A stretch of DNA of 64,000 nt, from positions 2,684,940-2,748,939 of the forward strand of contig OX345652.1 of NCBI GenBank assembly GCA_947044365.1. The letters run 5' to 3'. Both the position numbers and the translations under genes were made by a program. The notes beneath the pieces are model-generated. The model saw nothing but the letters and a program-made list of their open reading frames with translations, made no database searches and was not told the origin of the DNA. Numbering within the stretch: the first letter of the stretch is position 1; each line of letters begins with the position of its first letter. Source of the DNA: Petrosia ficiformis (lineage: Eukaryota > Porifera > Demospongiae > Haplosclerida > Petrosiidae). This document shows, in pieces, positions 34,801-38,115 of the stretch.

Positions 34801-35599
34801 TGGACTAGGTATATATATATTCATTATTTACAAGTAGTGTCATGATGCACTGACTGTCAAATTGGTAATCAGTATCAATCATTATTTTTAGTATTGGTAT
34901 TGGTTATTTCTGAAAAATGTAACTGATATTGTAATAAGTGTACTAATTGGGATTATTTGTATTGAAAGAATGAGAAACTAGAAAGTAGACACAATATCAA
35001 ATCGGTATTAGTTATCTGGCAAGCAAATATTAAAATATAAAAAGCAGTATTTCCATTACTACCACACACGAGTTGCCAATTTTTTTTTTGTGGTATATAG
35101 AAGGATAACTTACTGTTATTGTGAATGGATAACAGAGGATATGCTTCATTCAGCCATACTAAAAAAAGTTTAAATGTAGCAAATAAATGTTATGGGTGTG
35201 GAATGACTACTGATATGAGTAGTAATCATGAAAGGGAAGGAGAAAGTATCAATTTGTCTATACTGGGGTGCGGAAATAGTGAGCAACTTGCTGGATATAG
35301 TTGCCTATTTTCGTTCAATACATATATTTTTTATACAGCTTAAACGGACATTCATTAGATTTATTGGACAATTTCCAGCATGACTGGCTGTTTCCACACC
35401 TGTGTGTATTACAGAATTACCACACAGTGCTAGTGTTAAAGTTCAGGAAAATTATCGTTATTACAGTTACACTATTTTAACACAGATATACCTTCCTTTC
35501 CATGTAGTTATTGATTCTGATGAACCCGATTGGCTGTTAGCTACAAATTCAAGTGGACAAAGAGGACTTGTTCCAGCCAATTACATCCAGTTGCTTTAA
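61..35599 (+). CDS. Graf: GRAF-type Rho GTPase-activating protein, 3' part of gene (18 exons, PH-RhoGAP-SH3)
   Basis: Eighteen exons join in phase with GT..AG introns: 61-162, 1552-1643, 2928-3024, 3115-3142, 3207-3272, 4801-4875, 6206-6293, 9574-9635, 10612-10717, 16408-16567, 18632-18813, 20570-20715, 25456-25500, 25830-25898, 26238-26337, 26824-26883, 34689-34768 and 35508-35599. Together they encode about 549 residues and a TAA stop. The domain order is end of PH, RhoGAP, Pro/Ser-rich linker, SH3, which is the GRAF/ARHGAP26/ARHGAP42/oligophrenin layout. The BAR domain of this family would lie upstream of the window. The family stimulates GTP hydrolysis by RhoA/Cdc42 at membranes and links to actin and endocytosis. 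The arginine-finger motif GLYR and the PSNLAVCFGPTL motif are present, so activity is expected. At least six transposons sit in its introns, on both strands. Family assignment is strong; one-to-one orthology to a vertebrate paralogue is not claimed. Confidence 0.88.
163..1551. other. Intron of GRAF-type gene, no gene seen
   Basis: AT-rich intron with many copies of the palindrome TACATGTA and no reading frame with recognisable content. Confidence 0.6.
1552..1643 (+). CDS. Graf: GRAF-type gene, exon of PH domain
   Basis: The exon encodes a stretch ending DRRFCFDLSC, matching the EKRFCFDVE strand of human GRAF PH domains. Acceptor TATAAG is at 1551 and the donor follows 1643. It ends in phase 2, which the next exon completes. 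Confidence 0.8.
2427..2851 (+). repeat. Dispersed MITE-like repeat, family R1, copy 1
   Basis: The sequence is shared with 9692-10065 and, inverted and broken, with 52880-53440. The left end carries ATCCCTATGATTGCTTT and the right end its near-inverse (AAAGCAGTCATAGG), giving inverted termini about 17 bp long. It has no coding capacity and lies in a GRAF intron. Confidence 0.65.
2928..3024 (+). CDS. Graf: GRAF-type gene, exon with C-terminal PH helix
   Basis: The exon encodes GEDDRRAWMQVMEGREP, almost the family signature SEEDRRLWMEAMDGREP at the end of the PH domain. It is bounded by TATAG and GTAAGT and ends in phase 0. Confidence 0.9.
3115..3142 (+). CDS. Graf: GRAF-type gene, 28-nt micro-exon between PH and RhoGAP
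   Basis: A 28-nt exon (VYYSLRALD plus one base) lies between TATAG and GTAAGT. It follows EGREP just as VYN does in vertebrate GRAF, and it sets the phase (1) needed by the next exon. Confidence 0.7.
3207..3272 (+). CDS. Graf: GRAF-type gene, first RhoGAP exon
   Basis: The exon encodes PAGHKFIETCLNAIEDRG, matching the first RhoGAP helix (IGFSIIRKCIHAVETRG in GRAF). A (TA)n microsatellite starts directly at the donor site. Confidence 0.88.
3624..4483. mobile_element. Non-autonomous hAT element (deletion derivative)
   Basis: The ends are CAGGGCTTATGATAA and the inverse of CAGTGCTTATGATAA. The flanks share TACATG, but an 8-bp target duplication is not clean (tatacatg against tacatgtt). An internal frame at 4212 reads SSFRELEERHGVDL, close to ICELEQRHGVDI of the hAT transposase at 60823-63403, so this looks like a remnant of a related ZNF862-like hAT. 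An 88-codon open frame at 3742-4008 has no recognisable domain. Confidence 0.7.
4801..4875 (+). CDS. Graf: GRAF-type gene, RhoGAP exon with arginine finger
   Basis: The exon encodes GLDEEGLYRKPGVLAKVNKL. The R of GLYR corresponds to the catalytic arginine finger of RhoGAP domains. The CAG acceptor at 4798-4800 and the phase 1/1 boundaries fit. Confidence 0.92.
4876..6205. other. Intron of GRAF-type gene
   Basis: Contains a (TACATG)n run near 4950, the hairpin at 5343-5469, and one copy of a dispersed repeat (about 5680-5900) also found at 14800-15080 and 17660-17960. No gene was recognised. Confidence 0.55.
5343..5469. repeat. Palindromic foldback element, about 127 bp
   Basis: The outer arms (AGACCTATTATATTCC against the inverse of GGGATGTAACAGGTCT) and the inner arms (GAGAAAGAGCAGTGCTT against AAGCACTGCTCTTTCTC) pair, so the whole element can fold into one hairpin. 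It lies in a GRAF intron. Confidence 0.7.
6206..6293 (+). CDS. Graf: GRAF-type gene, RhoGAP exon
   Basis: The exon encodes a segment with EIEWDTKTLASAVKAYFG, aligning to EWEIKTITSALKTYLR of GRAF RhoGAP. The donor is GTGAGT. Confidence 0.88.
7026..9155 (+). CDS. hAT transposase, ZNF862-like (copy 1)
   Basis: A 709-codon frame. It carries a TTF-type zinc finger around residues 70-120 (KYPWLDV, FCLYC, then HSC..H), then the hAT RNase H-like core with VDESTDIS (first catalytic Asp), ASCDGAAVM, CSAHRLALA and TRWLS, and the C-terminal hAT dimerisation motif LPASSAEVERVFSSVKR. The protein would cut the element's inverted ends and insert it with 8-bp duplications. The annotated N-terminus is doubtful: another frame from 7067 begins MSPKKKRR, a nuclear-localisation-like start, and runs to 7237, where the zinc-finger frame takes over. 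Translation could also begin at the Met at 7224 (MPRFKVKYPWL). No internal stops. Confidence 0.9.
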   Translation: MITGRSPSNTWKSACHQKRSEGYYLRDRKTFLVSWCQLLLHKKIIMRVKRLVNAEEVMWTLGDRCTMPRFKVKYPWLDVRANGVFCLYCSLRSRKEVSTKFISQPYTGSRVDLLTKHSCTIVHEESTVAFRESQVRASRGRRIEDVIEESETLTVEGGTFCDAVVCMYFLVKREIAHTTNFGPLRDLCMTLGNDTMPQLEKAKNATFRSEQSMHEIVSAIGSVLECDLLSEVKRSPYFSLIVDESTDISVHKQLALSIQYLSLETASVKTRYLKLLDMSGPRKSPSVTGEVIAETVIRYLINNGLQLNKLGGASCDGAAVMLGKHQGAMVLIKQHVPELIVTHCSAHRLALASSDAAKSCTWFTRFERLLNQVYSYFSHSTVHTTQLAEMQVVLALPQAKLQKPTETRWLSLENAVHALRCCFDAVQAVFEEEGSNGDAMALGLAKHTSSAEFKSLLYFLSDVLSTLGALSVTFQSRNLNLVSVETIVNNCKSTLVSLKEDPFSGDYMMDLEANHPDVIDELGRECFQAKCKQYLSVLIDNIESRFQNLHLVSLLSLLDPRNTQSAKPDSIMELGEYFGMDGPKLWNEFVSYKSLVSDLDPKTLTKAVYEMWCPDAIDSMTIGFPMTSSLLARITVLPASSAEVERVFSSVKRIKTPLRNQLLSTTLDSLVRTTMDGPDLNDFDPIPVAKEWESKGKRRIIVSNSTATS
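7067..7237 (+). CDS. Out-of-frame N-terminal segment of the hAT transposase with NLS-like start
   Basis: The frame begins MSPKKKRRLLPTG, continues acidic/basic (ESEETSKRRRGDVDSW) and stops at 7237, just where the zinc finger starts in another frame. The same arrangement, without extra stops, exists in the second copy (33797-33967). It may be the true N-terminus reached by splicing or frameshifting, or an ancestral frameshift present before the copies parted. Confidence 0.45.
   Translation: MSPKKKRRLLPTGPKNLFGELVSATTAQEDNHESEETSKRRRGDVDSWRSLHNATF
9574..9635 (+). CDS. Graf: GRAF-type gene, RhoGAP exon
   Basis: The exon encodes RQLGEPMMTFHLHALFIEAAK, matching RMLPGPLMMYQFQRSFIKAAK. The 3.3-kb intron before it carries the intact hAT element at 6931-9448. 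Confidence 0.88.
9692..10065 (+). repeat. Dispersed MITE-like repeat, family R1, copy 2
   Basis: It aligns along its length with 2427-2851: a start with CTCTATGATTGCTTTCCACGGG, GTCAATTAATGGGCG in the middle, and an end with CACCACAAAGCAGTCGTAGG. A second terminal-like motif (AAAGCAATCATAGGGAT) follows near 10100. Confidence 0.65.
10612..10717 (+). CDS. Graf: GRAF-type gene, RhoGAP exon
   Basis: The exon encodes VDKRVEAVKELINQLPSQNK and on through LLVILIVHLRK, the helix pair before the PSNLA motif. Its phases are 1 in and 2 out. Confidence 0.9.
10799..10848. repeat. (TA)n microsatellite
   Basis: An uninterrupted run of TA dinucleotides about 40 bp long, adjoining the hairpin at 10850. Confidence 0.9.
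10850..11005. repeat. Palindromic element built on TAGGTCCTATA arms
   Basis: The outer arms ATAGTATGCTAATAGGTCC and GGACCTATAAGCATACTAT are nearly complementary. Inner arms TGTGTCC...GGACACA and GATATAGCCC...GGGCTATATC extend the hairpin. Further copies of the arm occur at 11120-11139 and 13533-13560, where the next hAT element has inserted into one. Confidence 0.75.
11140..13532 (+). mobile_element. hAT DNA transposon, ZNF862-like, second family (decayed)
   Basis: The 2,393-bp element has ends CAGTGTTTGAGCTA and the inverse of CAGGGTTTGAGCTA. Perfect 8-bp target duplications GGTCCTAT lie at 11132-11139 and 13533-13540. It is inserted into the TAGGTCCTATA palindrome arms of the neighbouring repeat. 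The transposase is broken. Confidence 0.93.
11480..13313 (+). pseudogene. Broken hAT transposase, ZNF862-like
   Basis: Four open pieces (11480-12061, 12067-12567, 12648-13064, 13116-13313) together cover most of a hAT transposase: a zinc-finger-like start (MYCRLCRKSK), ADESADIS, GFGSDGARVM, HCVAHRLSLA, VRWLSFGNAV and the dimerisation motif VPVSTAACERGFSTQNRIK. Frameshifts separate the first three pieces, and an in-frame TAA at 13062 splits the last two. It is related to, but clearly distinct from, the copies at 6931 and 31555. Confidence 0.88.
13646..14285 (-). mobile_element. Nested hAT element with a retained BED-finger exon
   Basis: The 640-bp element has ends TAGGCCTGGGCGAAAGT and the inverse of TAGGCCTGGGTGAAAGT, with perfect 8-bp duplications GTACAAGT (13638-13645 and 14286-14293). 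Its minus strand keeps the N-terminal zinc finger of a ZBED-type transposase; the catalytic part is gone. Confidence 0.92.
13863..14126 (-). pseudogene. BED zinc-finger remnant of a ZBED-type hAT transposase
   Basis: The minus-strand frame reads SSAVWKHFGFPSKNG, then VHCKLCNTVIKYSGSTTNLR and LHCWSYH. This is a BED finger with its C-x2-C pair, the tryptophan/aromatic start and the closing histidines. It ends soon after the finger, so it is only the first exon or N-terminus. Confidence 0.8.
14687..15298. mobile_element. Nested non-autonomous hAT element (612 bp)
   Basis: The ends are CAGTGTTTTCCCCAAA and the inverse of CAGTGTTTTCCCCAGAAA, with perfect 8-bp duplications ATGTATAC (14679-14686 and 15299-15306). 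It is a MITE without coding capacity. Inside it is a copy of the repeat also present near 5680 and 17660. Confidence 0.93.
16187..16333. repeat. MITE-like repeat, family R2 (GTGTGGAAACAG ends), copy 1
   Basis: The segment AACAGCCAGTCATGCAGGAC ... TTTCCACACC is repeated at 56116-56279 and inverted at 35262-35402. It lies just upstream of the last RhoGAP exon. Confidence 0.65.
16408..16567 (+). CDS. Graf: GRAF-type gene, last RhoGAP exon
   Basis: The exon encodes NLMKPSNLAVCFGPTLMRP and then ETVASIVDIRYQNIIVETMI, both strongly conserved GRAF RhoGAP segments. The 5.7-kb intron before it carries a nest of hAT elements. Confidence 0.93.
16568..18631. other. Intron of GRAF-type gene
   Basis: Contains a two-unit copy of a dispersed repeat at about 17660-17960 and scattered TACATGTA motifs. 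A possible cryptic exon (18049-18109, before GTATGT) does not keep phase with its neighbours. Confidence 0.5.
18632..18813 (+). CDS. Graf: GRAF-type gene, linker exon
   Basis: The exon opens with IFPGRR, as in vertebrate GRAF where IFNTVP follows the RhoGAP domain, and continues with a basic, Ser/Pro-rich linker (TKRRTPPAAPTKR). I place the donor at AA|GTCAGT because it gives the phase the next exon needs. A GTATGA four bases downstream is the alternative. Confidence 0.8.
18814..20569. other. Intron of GRAF-type gene with a hairpin repeat
   Basis: Holds the palindromic repeat at 19956-20090. A 127-codon minus-strand frame (19282-19665, ...PRGSINQYTYENG...) has no recognisable domain, and I do not call it a gene. 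Confidence 0.5.
19956..20090. repeat. Palindromic MITE-like repeat, family R3, copy 1
   Basis: The arms AGGTCAGGAGGCTAAAATTT and its degenerate inverse ending AGCCTCTTGACCT pair, and the loop contains ACTTATGTAGGGTTATATGG. The same loop and arm sequences recur at 59478-59643. Confidence 0.72.
20570..20715 (+). CDS. Graf: GRAF-type gene, proline-rich linker exon
   Basis: A CAG acceptor is followed by a Pro-rich reading frame (KDIPPPPVTHRP, RSVRPPPVV). This is a likely ligand segment for SH3 partners. It ends in phase 1 at a GTTCTA donor, which is unusual. Confidence 0.75.
21301..23426 (-). mobile_element. ZBED-type hAT transposon, right end not found
   Basis: A hAT transposase gene on the minus strand is followed, at 21301, by TAGGGCCTGAACAAATGG, which resembles the TAGGCCTGG end of the nested BED element at 13646. 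No matching inverse end could be found next to the 5' side of the gene (about 23430-23450), where a Tc1/mariner fragment begins, so that end may be deleted. Limits are approximate. Confidence 0.65.
21513..23426 (-). pseudogene. ZBED-like hAT transposase with a single nonsense codon
   Basis: The minus-strand frame starting MSNQAMIY at 23426 runs to a stop at 21513 and is interrupted only by a TGA at 22034-22032 (CGA-TGA-TGG). It carries a BED finger (VWAFFEKKKG, CKLCDKVFAYHGGTSNLHEH), the RNase H-like core (FTTDIWTS, VHDQGSNM, CAAHKFQL, ATRWNSQY) and the C-terminal dimerisation region (WWKQNESQFPHLSSVAKSLL, TPSERLFSTVG). It is otherwise close to full length (about 640 codons). It lies antisense in a GRAF intron. 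Confidence 0.9.
23450..24140 (+). pseudogene. Tc1/mariner transposase fragment (DD34E type)
   Basis: Plus-strand pieces in different frames give DNVIWTDESSIQ (first Asp), RPKRPVKVHVWAG, QDNDPKHTSQIATHFF (second Asp) and TPAESPDLNAIENLWHELKE (third acidic residue, Glu), a Tc1-like DDE core. The N-terminal DNA-binding half is missing. There are several frameshifts and an AT-rich insertion after KPKP (about 23612-23672). No inverted ends were identified. Confidence 0.85.
24435..25430 (-). CDS. BEN-domain protein gene or fragment
   Basis: The minus-strand frame 24893-24435 encodes KLAREAVFGPEVLKQC, then RGRRDFPALPTEEMAYLKQV and FPQCWRKPAEFEPLW ... HCCKSLR, which matches a BEN domain (DNA/chromatin binding). 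Upstream pieces look like exons: about 25383-25283 (AEIDKELLLSSLDQPSTDK, after an acceptor AG) and 25209-24913 with a coiled-coil-like start (MDLKDKVKQLEEG), but a frame change is needed near 25150. BEN domains occur in host regulators and in transposon proteins. Position inside another gene's intron suggests a mobile origin, which is inference. Confidence 0.6.
25456..25500 (+). CDS. Graf: GRAF-type gene, short linker exon
   Basis: A 45-nt exon (GAYERTKRREGVSNS) between GGCAG and GTATGT keeps phase 1/1 with both neighbours. Support is splice sites and phase only; the sequence is not conserved. Confidence 0.6.
25830..25898 (+). CDS. Graf: GRAF-type gene, linker exon
   Basis: A 69-nt exon (SGKLDHLELQRTQKTGKVTQ) between CCCAG and GTGGGT, in phase 1/1. 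It may be an alternative exon, since skipping it keeps the frame. Confidence 0.6.
26238..26337 (+). CDS. Graf: GRAF-type gene, proline-rich linker exon
   Basis: The exon encodes a Pro/Ser/Thr-rich segment (ESTPPIPPSQESKPLSR). The acceptor is CATAG and the donor GTGAAC. It ends in phase 2. Confidence 0.72.
26824..26883 (+). CDS. Graf: GRAF-type gene, last linker exon before SH3
   Basis: The exon encodes RRSPPGPPVKTSDSTTHPPG, ending in phase 2 at GTATGT. The next intron (7.8 kb) holds the P-like transposon and the second hAT copy. Confidence 0.72.
26884..27551. other. Intron of GRAF-type gene, no gene seen
   Basis: AT-rich sequence between the last linker exon and the P-like transposon, with no recognised element. 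Confidence 0.5.
27691..28089 (+). CDS. Open frame of unknown function inside the P-like transposon
   Basis: A 132-codon frame, charged and rich in Lys/Glu (KESYTDIYQMCMEKIRVGIY, FVEGLDEDEVKEVFLKCVKR, FKLYMKGKHFARFEQAWLNY), probably helical. It reads toward the transposase, from the opposite strand, starting just inside the left inverted end. An ATG frame (MFEGMDRNKFEKEATKNGIS) at 27688 would join it only after a frame change. No family recognised; it may be an accessory or captured gene. Confidence 0.45.
   Translation: MKAWIEINSKKKPRKTEFLKCDSLSMITDLEKESYTDIYQMCMEKIRVGIYLRRYDSRKKFVEGLDEDEVKEVFLKCVKRMIDKYLALFKLYMKGKHFARFEQAWLNYLEEYLTEKSSCLKDPDNSSACSTW
28878..31245 (-). pseudogene. P-element-like transposase, broken, several exons
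   Basis: Minus-strand pieces, in order: 31245-30885 (KLAGKSTVLDDLKEFIEQTE), 30865-30628 (TPCQRACRQSSSSKVPFDVL), 30596-30408, 30192-30012 (HTIRGYMYKYASSPGINEE), 29960-29656 (LWRDLSSDFDVVGPYFNCSM, RTMLAFCQFGFSVRALLCDG), 29480-29230 and 29150-28878 (EYLKACNFIFEKGILSHDMI). The order and motifs match the RNase H-like catalytic region of P-element/THAP9-type transposases. Damage includes TAG in place of Trp in HIVRDS*TRLNVLPAKI near 29250 and a perfect palindrome at 29290-29346 inside the coding sequence. Confidence 0.75.
29290..29346. repeat. Perfect 25-bp palindrome inside the transposase
   Basis: Two exactly complementary 25-bp arms (29290-29314 and 29322-29346) flank a 7-bp loop TACCAGG. One arm encodes AENGISRR of the transposase on the minus strand; the other is its inverted copy. 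Confidence 0.95.
31555..34103 (-). mobile_element. hAT DNA transposon, ZNF862-like, copy 2 (inverted)
   Basis: The 2,549-bp element has ends CAGTGTTCTCGCTAGG and the inverse of CAGTGTTCTCGCCAGG. Perfect 8-bp target duplications GCTACAAT lie at 31547-31554 and 34104-34111. It is nearly identical to 6931-9448 but lies on the other strand. Confidence 0.96.
31866..34008 (-). pseudogene. hAT transposase, ZNF862-like (copy 2, frameshifted)
   Basis: The frame from 34008 matches copy 1 for about 650 residues with few substitutions (for instance YYLQDRKT for YYLRDRKT). Near 32055 two bases (AG of an AGAGAG run) are missing, so the frame goes off after PASSAEVE and stops at 32041; the rest of the dimerisation domain continues in another frame to about 31866. 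The zinc finger is also damaged: FCLYR in place of FCLYC, next to a 9-bp insertion. It is probably inactive, though its ends look usable by copy 1's protein. Confidence 0.92.
34112..34688. other. Intron end with a short tandem repeat
   Basis: Contains about three copies of a 26-bp unit (CTTTCAAAAGTATCCAGCTA...) at 34466-34540; nothing else recognised before the SH3 exon. Confidence 0.6.
34689..34768 (+). CDS. Graf: GRAF-type gene, first SH3 exon
   Basis: The exon encodes AKALYECDAEDEFELSFQEN, the ALYDYxxxxxxELSF signature of SH3 domains (RT loop and first strands). The CAG acceptor and phase 1 end match the last exon. Confidence 0.92.
35262..35402. repeat. MITE-like repeat, family R2, copy 2 (inverted)
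   Basis: Begins CTGGGGTGCGGAAATAGTGA and ends CTGGCTGTTTCCACACCTG, the inverse of the copies at 16187 and 56116. It lies in the intron between the two SH3 exons. Confidence 0.65.
35508..35599 (+). CDS. Graf: GRAF-type gene, terminal SH3 exon and stop
   Basis: The exon encodes DEPDWLLATNSSGQRGLVPANYIQLL followed by TAA. The DW and GLVPANYI motifs are the ligand-binding end of an SH3 domain, and ending the protein right after SH3 is typical of GRAF. Confidence 0.94.
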
Positions 35600-35889
35600 A
35601 ACAACTGCTCAATTAACATTTTATTTACCTTTCAGATGATAATTATTTTATTTTATAATTATGTGTGGATTAACAATGCCAAAATCTGCATTTATGTTCC
35701 ACATTAAAATTGTAGTTAGTTTGTTTCTTTGTTATAGCCAGAGCTAGTGGACTCCTGGTTATATTTATGTAGTGACATTCCATACATTGTTAGCTTATAA
35801 CTATTATGGTAAAAGAAAAGAAGTAAGCAATTCAGTGACCCCACCCATACAGTTCGCTGATATGTTCCCTGTTGTAGATGTAGCTGGTT

Positions 35890-37305
35890 ATGGCGTGCTG
35901 TTTGTAACAGCCAATCCCACTCTATTATTTGTGCATGATATTACTGGGGGGGGGTGCTCGGAGCCCCCAGTTTATGCCCTGGGATTGTTAGTTATCTACA
36001 GAAGCCGATTTATATATAAATGAAGCATGACAAACTGGGGGGGGGTTGGAGGGGCAGAGCCCCCCCAGTTAGGCCCTGGGATTGTTAGGGTTGTCATCTA
36101 TGTTGTTTGAGTAGGGTTTAATTTGTGGGTGCAGTTACGCCCACGCGTTATTTTTACAGCCACGCTTCATATGTCGCTAGTGCATGACGCAACTTGCTCG
36201 AACATGAACATGCATGTCGCTCTCGGCTTCCGTAGTTATCATCTATGTTGTTTTGAGTCGGGAGAGGCGAATATTACAGTTGATCCACTACATTAGCATA
36301 GATTATATACCGTATACTTGGTCCGCGCATGAGCAAATAATAGAGTGGATTGGGTTTTGACTGTTACAAACAGCATGCCATAGCTGGTGCCAACATCCAG
36401 GTATTACAATTGCCAAAACTTAGACAAGGACAGGTCCCGACAGGAATCAATAACCCCTGTTCTAAATACTCGATCAATACCATTCCGGCATTACCTTCGA
36501 ATATTAAAAAAAAACAATTGAGAAAAAAAGTGTCCCTCCATTTGATTTGTGATAGTGATGGGCGATACCATAAATTTTCAGTACGATACAATACTGATTA
36601 CTGCTCATGCAAGTATCGATAGTATCGATTACTAATAATTATAATTACTACTTTGAGTAATTAATAATGCACTTAATGAATGAGTTTGATCAGATTCTGA
36701 GTTTTTTTTTTGAAAAATACATGTGGCTTTGTTTAGCATGTTCACATTTTTTGACTTCACTTTTTCTTCTCTGTAATACAATACTTGGTCAAACGTTCGC
36801 CTTGGACGTGCCTTTTTTTAACAGCCAATTCCACTCTATTATTTGCGCATGCGCATGATATTAAAAGGCTTGGGACTGGAAAGGGGGGGTCTGGGAGGGC
36901 GGAGCCGCCCCAGTTTAGGCCCTGGGATCGTTAGGGTTATCATCCATATTGTTTGAGTCGGTGGTTCGCGCATGCGCAAATAATAGAGTGGGATTGGGCT
37001 TTGACTGTTACAAACGGCACGCCATATTCGCCGCTTCTGTAGACTCTATATGGTATATTGATCTCTATTGTGCGTACAACTGTGACTTGCGAACGTATTC
37101 TCTGCTACGAAGCCCTTAGCGACATTCTCGTTCATGTTCTTGTGTATGTTCGAGCACATCTCGTATTGGTTGCGTCACGCACTAGCGACATATAAAAATG
37201 AAGCGTGGGTGTAAAAATAAGGCGTGGCCACAAATTAAGCCATACTCCAACAACATGGAATGATAACCCTAACAATCCCAGGACCTAAACTGGGGGGGGG
37301 GCACA
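35890..37305. repeat. Cluster of G-rich inverted-repeat elements
   Basis: Two elements share the same ends: 35890-36378 and 36806-37026 both start near AACAGCCAATCCCACTCTAT and end near ATAGAGTGG.ATTGGG..TTGACTGTTACAAAC. Both contain a core with a G-run, GGAGGGGCAGAGCCCCCC or its variant, and CCCTGGGAT.GTTAGGGTT. The segment 36060-36240 (TTTAATTTGTGG...GTCGCTAGTGCATGACG) is repeated inverted at 37080-37300. They lie just downstream of the GRAF stop codon and abut the YqaJ remnant. Confidence 0.65.
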
Positions 37306-37311
37306 CATGAA

Positions 37312-38030
37312 CATACAGCAGTGCAAGAATATCAAAATTCTGTTTCAAACAATCATGATGCTCTTGAAATCATGTCAGCTGGTTATTTACACAATCCTTT
37401 TATTGGAGCCACACCTGATGGAATGAAATTGTACCTGCTGTGGTAAGGGGGTCCTAGAAGTAAAGTGTCCGTTGTGCTTTAAAGAAGGATTACCTGAAGA
37501 AGAGACAAGCAATTTTTGTATGACTGAAATTGATAGCAAGTGGACTCTCAAGAACGATCATGCTTACTACTACCAGGTACAGACACAACTTAACGTATGT
37601 CAAGTCAAGTACTGTGACTTTGTGGTCTGGACAAAGAAAGGTGTTGTCAGAGAGAATTGCTGCAGACAAGGAATTTTTTGAAGGGATACTTGATAATATC
37701 AAAAGTTCCTTTATTTATGGTATGCTACCAGAAATTATAGATAAATGATACACAAGGAAGCCCATTGCAGACTCTAGTGGTATTGTACAGGAACCCTTGA
37801 CACATGCTGAAGCTGAAGAATATGATTCGGAAGATTATGAGAAGTCTTGGTGCTACTGCAACCAACCAAGTTATGGAACCATGATTGGGTGTGATAACAC
37901 AGAATGCTCTATTCAGTGGTTTCACTGTGACTGTCTAAGATTATGCCACCCACCCAAGGGGAAGTGGTACTGCCCTTCTTGTAGAAAGCTACCAAAATTG
38001 AAGAAAAAAAGCACCGTCAAGTGCTCATAG
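37312..38030 (+). pseudogene. YqaJ-type nuclease with PHD finger, broken (transposon accessory gene)
   Basis: Pieces in shifting frames give SAGYLHNPFIGATPDGM, GVLEVKCPLCFKEGLPEEE and HAYYYQVQTQLNVCQVKYCD. These are the ..GASPDG.. and E-x-K motifs of YqaJ/lambda-exonuclease-like nucleases. They are followed by ADKEFFEGILDNIKSSFIYG and a PHD finger (37845-37995: CYCNQPSYGTMIGCDN, then C, WFHCDCL, and KGKWYCPSC). Frameshifts near 37430 and 37650 and a TGA where Trp is expected (DK*YTRKP, 37746-37748) inactivate it. The N-terminus is missing at the G-rich repeats. Its convergent neighbour is a THAP/DDE transposase; this pairing is known from ISL2EU-type elements. Confidence 0.8.
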
Positions 38031-38115
38031 CTCATAAAGATACAGTCATAGCTCATACAGATACAGTACATTCCAAAACTTTTTATACATTTCTATTACA
38101 TTTGAATAATAATTT

